Positions 61,271-64,000 of a DNA stretch of 64,000 nt are shown piece by piece (position 1 is the first letter of the stretch; each line of letters begins with the position of its first letter). The notes beneath the pieces were generated by a model. It was not told the DNA's origin. It saw nothing but the letters and a program-made list of their open reading frames with translations, and made no database searches. The stretch is from Hofstenia miamia (Eukaryota > Xenacoelomorpha > Acoela). A program made the position numbers and the translations under genes. The DNA is taken from assembly GCA_004352715.1 (NCBI GenBank), contig SCFE01000005.1, positions 739,556 to 803,555 on the forward strand. The letters run 5' to 3'.

Positions 61271-61775
61271 TGTTAGTTTATCATCATTGTAGGAAACAAA
61301 CGACTAATATTCAATCAAATGTTCGAGCATATTAAAAAAACATAATCGGCTCTCTGCAACCCAATTTGGATTTAGAAGAAGTTTTTCAACGAATGATGCA
61401 CTTATCCAGGCAACAGAGAACTTTCGAAATTCATTGGATGATCAACAATATGTTGCTATTGCATGCTTAGATCTCTCTAAGGCATTTGATTCAATTGACC
61501 ATGACATACTAATAAAAAAACTAATACGTATGGGATTGTCCCTCGATAGTACTAGTTAAATTGCGAGTTTCTTAAGTAATTGGAAACAACGAGTTAAAAT
61601 CAACTCAGTACTTTCAGACTGGCTGTATATTGAAAAAGGTGTTCCGCAAGGAACCATTCTTGGACCTCTTCTGTTTAATATCTATGTCAATGATATGAAC
61701 TTTTATACTAATTGCAATCTTATACAATATGCAGACGATACCTGTATATTTTCCGCCAACAAGTCATTAGATGTT

Positions 61776-61947
61776 NNNNNNNNNNNNNNNNNNNNNNNNN
61801 NNNNNNNNNNNNNNNNNNNNNNNNNNNNNNNNNNNNNNNNNNNNNNNNNNNNNNNNNNNNNNNNNNNNNNNNNNNNNNNNNNNNNNNNNNNNNNNNNNNN
61901 NNNNNNNNNNNNNNNNNNNNNNNNNNNNNNNNNNNNNNNNNNNNNNN
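61776..61947. other. Assembly gap (172 N) with duplicated flanks
   Basis: The roughly 60 bases after the gap repeat those before it (CAATCTTATACAATATGCAG onward), so the gap is probably false. Confidence 0.97.
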
Positions 61948-62896
61948 CAATCTTATACAATATGCAGACGATACCTGAATATTTTCCGCCAACAAGTCAT
62001 TAGATGTTGCAATAAAAAAGTGGAATCCAACTGCCAGTCACTAAGCCATTATTTCGCTATGCACAAATTATGCATTAATGCCGAGAAAACGCAATTTTGT
62101 ATAATCAACCCCTTTTTCAACAATAACTTGCATACAAATAAAAATTTGACTATAAAAAATGCAATTATTTCTACAAGTGATACTTTCAAATATTTAGGAA
62201 TAATATTTGACTCAAAACTTTCTTTTTCCGAACAAATTAAATCTACACAGAAAAAAATTTCTGCTGGCATAAGAACTATTTCTCAGGTTGCTGACCTATT
62301 ACCTCCTCATGCAATAATTCAGCTATTCCACGCATTTGTTATGAGCCACCTAAATTACGGGAGTGTACTATTTTCAAATTTGAGCACATCATTGATAAAT
62401 AAACTTCAGCTGCAATATAAATGGGCTTTAAATGTTTGCAAAATCAATATTGCTACATTATTTTTCAAAGCTGCTAACGAAATTCCGCCTTATGATAAGA
62501 TGAATCTCCCTGAATTCAAGAAAACTTTCAATAGACGGTCTAAGAAATATGTTGTCACTAGGTTCAGACGTAAAGTCAAAGAAAATTCATTTTTAAACGT
62601 AGCCAAAAGGCAATGGAATAATCTACCTAACGAAATTAAGCATATTACAAAACTGAAAGAATTCCGAAATAGTGTGAAAAGATTTATTCTTAAGCAAAAA
62701 TTCATCTCAGGAAGATCTTGGACAGGGTACAAATACTATAAGAGCAATTACACAATTGCTAGAATGTAGACTTATTCTTAGCCTTCTTAGCAATGTATAG
62801 GTTTGTAAATAGTATGATTTTGTTTTATTTTTATTAATGACGCTATTTTGAGAAGCCATCAGTTTGTATTAATTGCTTTACCTTCCCTTAATAAAG

Positions 62897-62919
62897 ATTG
62901 TCTTATCTTATCTTATCTT
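62897..62919 (+). repeat. (TCTTA)n tail of LINE D
   Basis: Four pentamer units directly after the AATAAA-containing 3' UTR. Confidence 0.85.
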
Positions 62920-64000
62920 ATTATGAATTTCCCATGGTCGTATCTAAATTAATGGTTAATAAACAAGTTGTTATGAAAAACGAGATTACATTCACAATCA
63001 AAAACACATGAATATTAAAAGTTTAAACAAAATCAATTAAAAATGTTTATTAACAAACAAACGAAGTTTCTATTTATGATAAAGTATATAATTAATTTAA
63101 CATCGGACAGTAAATTCGCAGCAATTCATTAAAATAAAATTGTTTTTAAAAGAAGTAATTTTGTTCGAAAGGACAAAAAAATCACAAAAGGAAAATGAAC
63201 ATTTTAAACTCTCAAATAGCAGAAAAATACTTGGAAATCCATTATATATTGGCACTCTCTTCAATGCTATGCCTTAGAAACTCTAACAAAATCGAATGTA
63301 TTATTAAAAATTCTCAATCTCTATATGATTTTAAAACGTTTAATGGGAAATTGAGTTAAAATTCGGTTTTGCTAATTGAATATTGCGAGATATAAATGTT
63401 ATATTTGAATACAATGAGTAAACCGCCCTGAAGAAGTATTTATTTCATTTTATCAATTTCTGATAATTGTTATTTACGCTATTTATTTCTATATTTAGAA
63501 AATGTTCCTAAGTTGTTTTAATACCTAATGTACAAAATGTAGTTTAAATCATTTAACAATTGCTGTTGTGTTTTTATAATGTACGACTATGTGTTTTGTA
63601 AAATCAATCAATTTAATCATTTTGCGTAAATGTATTTTTTATGAAAATGCATTAGTCTTTTTGTAATTAAAAATGTTTTTGCGAGTTTCATGACATTTAA
63701 TTGATTCGTTTTTGAAATGGTGTTATGTATTCATTTGCGATTATCAAAATTTACTCATTGACTGAAGAAAAATGTGAATGTTAATGCTTTCTCAATAATC
63801 ATAAAGTTAATGCTTTCTCAATAATCATAAAGTTTATATTTTAAAGTTCAAAAGCTATGATACAACTTCAAGTACTTTAACAATAATTGATTTGTAGAAT
63901 GTCTTAAAATTTATATTTATATGTGATATTAAATAACAAAACCATTCATTCTTTAAAATACGAAAATAAAATATGAATTTATAACAAAGATTAGTCGTAT
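62920..64000. other. No gene recognised
   Basis: AT-rich DNA. A 26-27-bp unit (AATGCTTTCTCAATAATCAT...) is tandemly repeated twice at about 63783-63834. Nothing else seen. Confidence 0.5.

Larger units (their letters stand above)
61270..62919 (+). pseudogene. LINE family D, RT and 3' end with (TCTTA)n tail
   Basis: Reverse transcriptase in order: SATQFGFRRSFSTNDALIQA (61340-61410), YVAIACLDLSKAFDSIDHD (about 61450-61505), EKGVPQGTILGPLLFNIYVN (about 61632-61690), catalytic QYADDT (about 61727), then beyond the gap CINAEKTQF, FKYLGIIFDSKLSFSEQI, SHLNYGSVLF and FLNVAKRQWNNLPNEIK. The stop is at 62767. After AATAAA the element ends in four TCTTA units (about 62897-62919). A stop near 61557, A-run frameshifts near 61340 and 62013 and a 5' truncation make it dead as assembled. 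Catalytic residues are intact, so it is relatively young. Confidence 0.85.

Noticed and set aside
1-64000. CRISPR arrays, tRNA or rRNA genes, bacterial operons
   Set aside because: No regularly spaced repeats, no cloverleaf-like or rRNA sequence was noticed, and gene structure is animal; by-eye reading cannot exclude a diverged tRNA.

Overview
The window is AT-rich nuclear DNA from an invertebrate animal. The evidence is spliceosomal GT-AG introns, metazoan-only receptor families (an adhesion-type GPCR and Cys-loop GABA-A-type receptor subunits), abundant (AT)n microsatellites and a dense, decayed load of LINE, Tc1/mariner, hAT, piggyBac-like and Ty3/gypsy-like elements. The species cannot be named from the sequence. 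Four long N runs and one single N, some flanked by duplicated sequence, show a draft assembly, so some duplications may be artefacts.

Layout. 1-2.3 kb: one copy of a 2,295-bp block repeated at 18.9-21.2 kb, carrying a hAT-like MITE and a Tc1-like relic. 4.7-12.2 kb (+): the C-terminal half (TM2 to stop, five exons) of a secretin/adhesion-type GPCR ending in a PDZ-ligand-like tail. 12.2-24 kb: no conserved host gene except a 145-codon intronless ORF (18.2-18.6 kb); otherwise a MITE, a broken Tc1 transposon, the second copy of the block, a decayed LINE (family A) and a gypsy-like remnant. 24.0-35.1 kb (-): a beta-type GABA-A receptor subunit, seven exons from signal peptide to end of TM1, with TM2-TM4 not found. 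35.6-47.8 kb (+): an alpha-type GABA-A receptor subunit, apparently complete in nine exons (465 codons plus stop). 48-51.9 kb: no recognisable gene. 51.9-62.9 kb: a cluster of LINE reverse-transcriptase fragments plus a retroelement-type nuclease-like fragment. 63-64 kb: nothing recognised.

The central result is the pair of GABA receptor genes. They are head to head, start codons 448 bp apart, share exon boundaries and intron phases, and have complementary agonist-site faces: beta-type loops A, B and C on one, alpha-type loop D on the other. This is the beta-alpha arrangement known from vertebrate GABA-A clusters, so a shared bidirectional promoter and co-assembly of the two products are reasonable inferences. 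The alpha-type subunit has an unusual acidic residue in its pore helix. Both gene models were built by eye from splice sites, reading frame and family motifs; every exon junction keeps phase.
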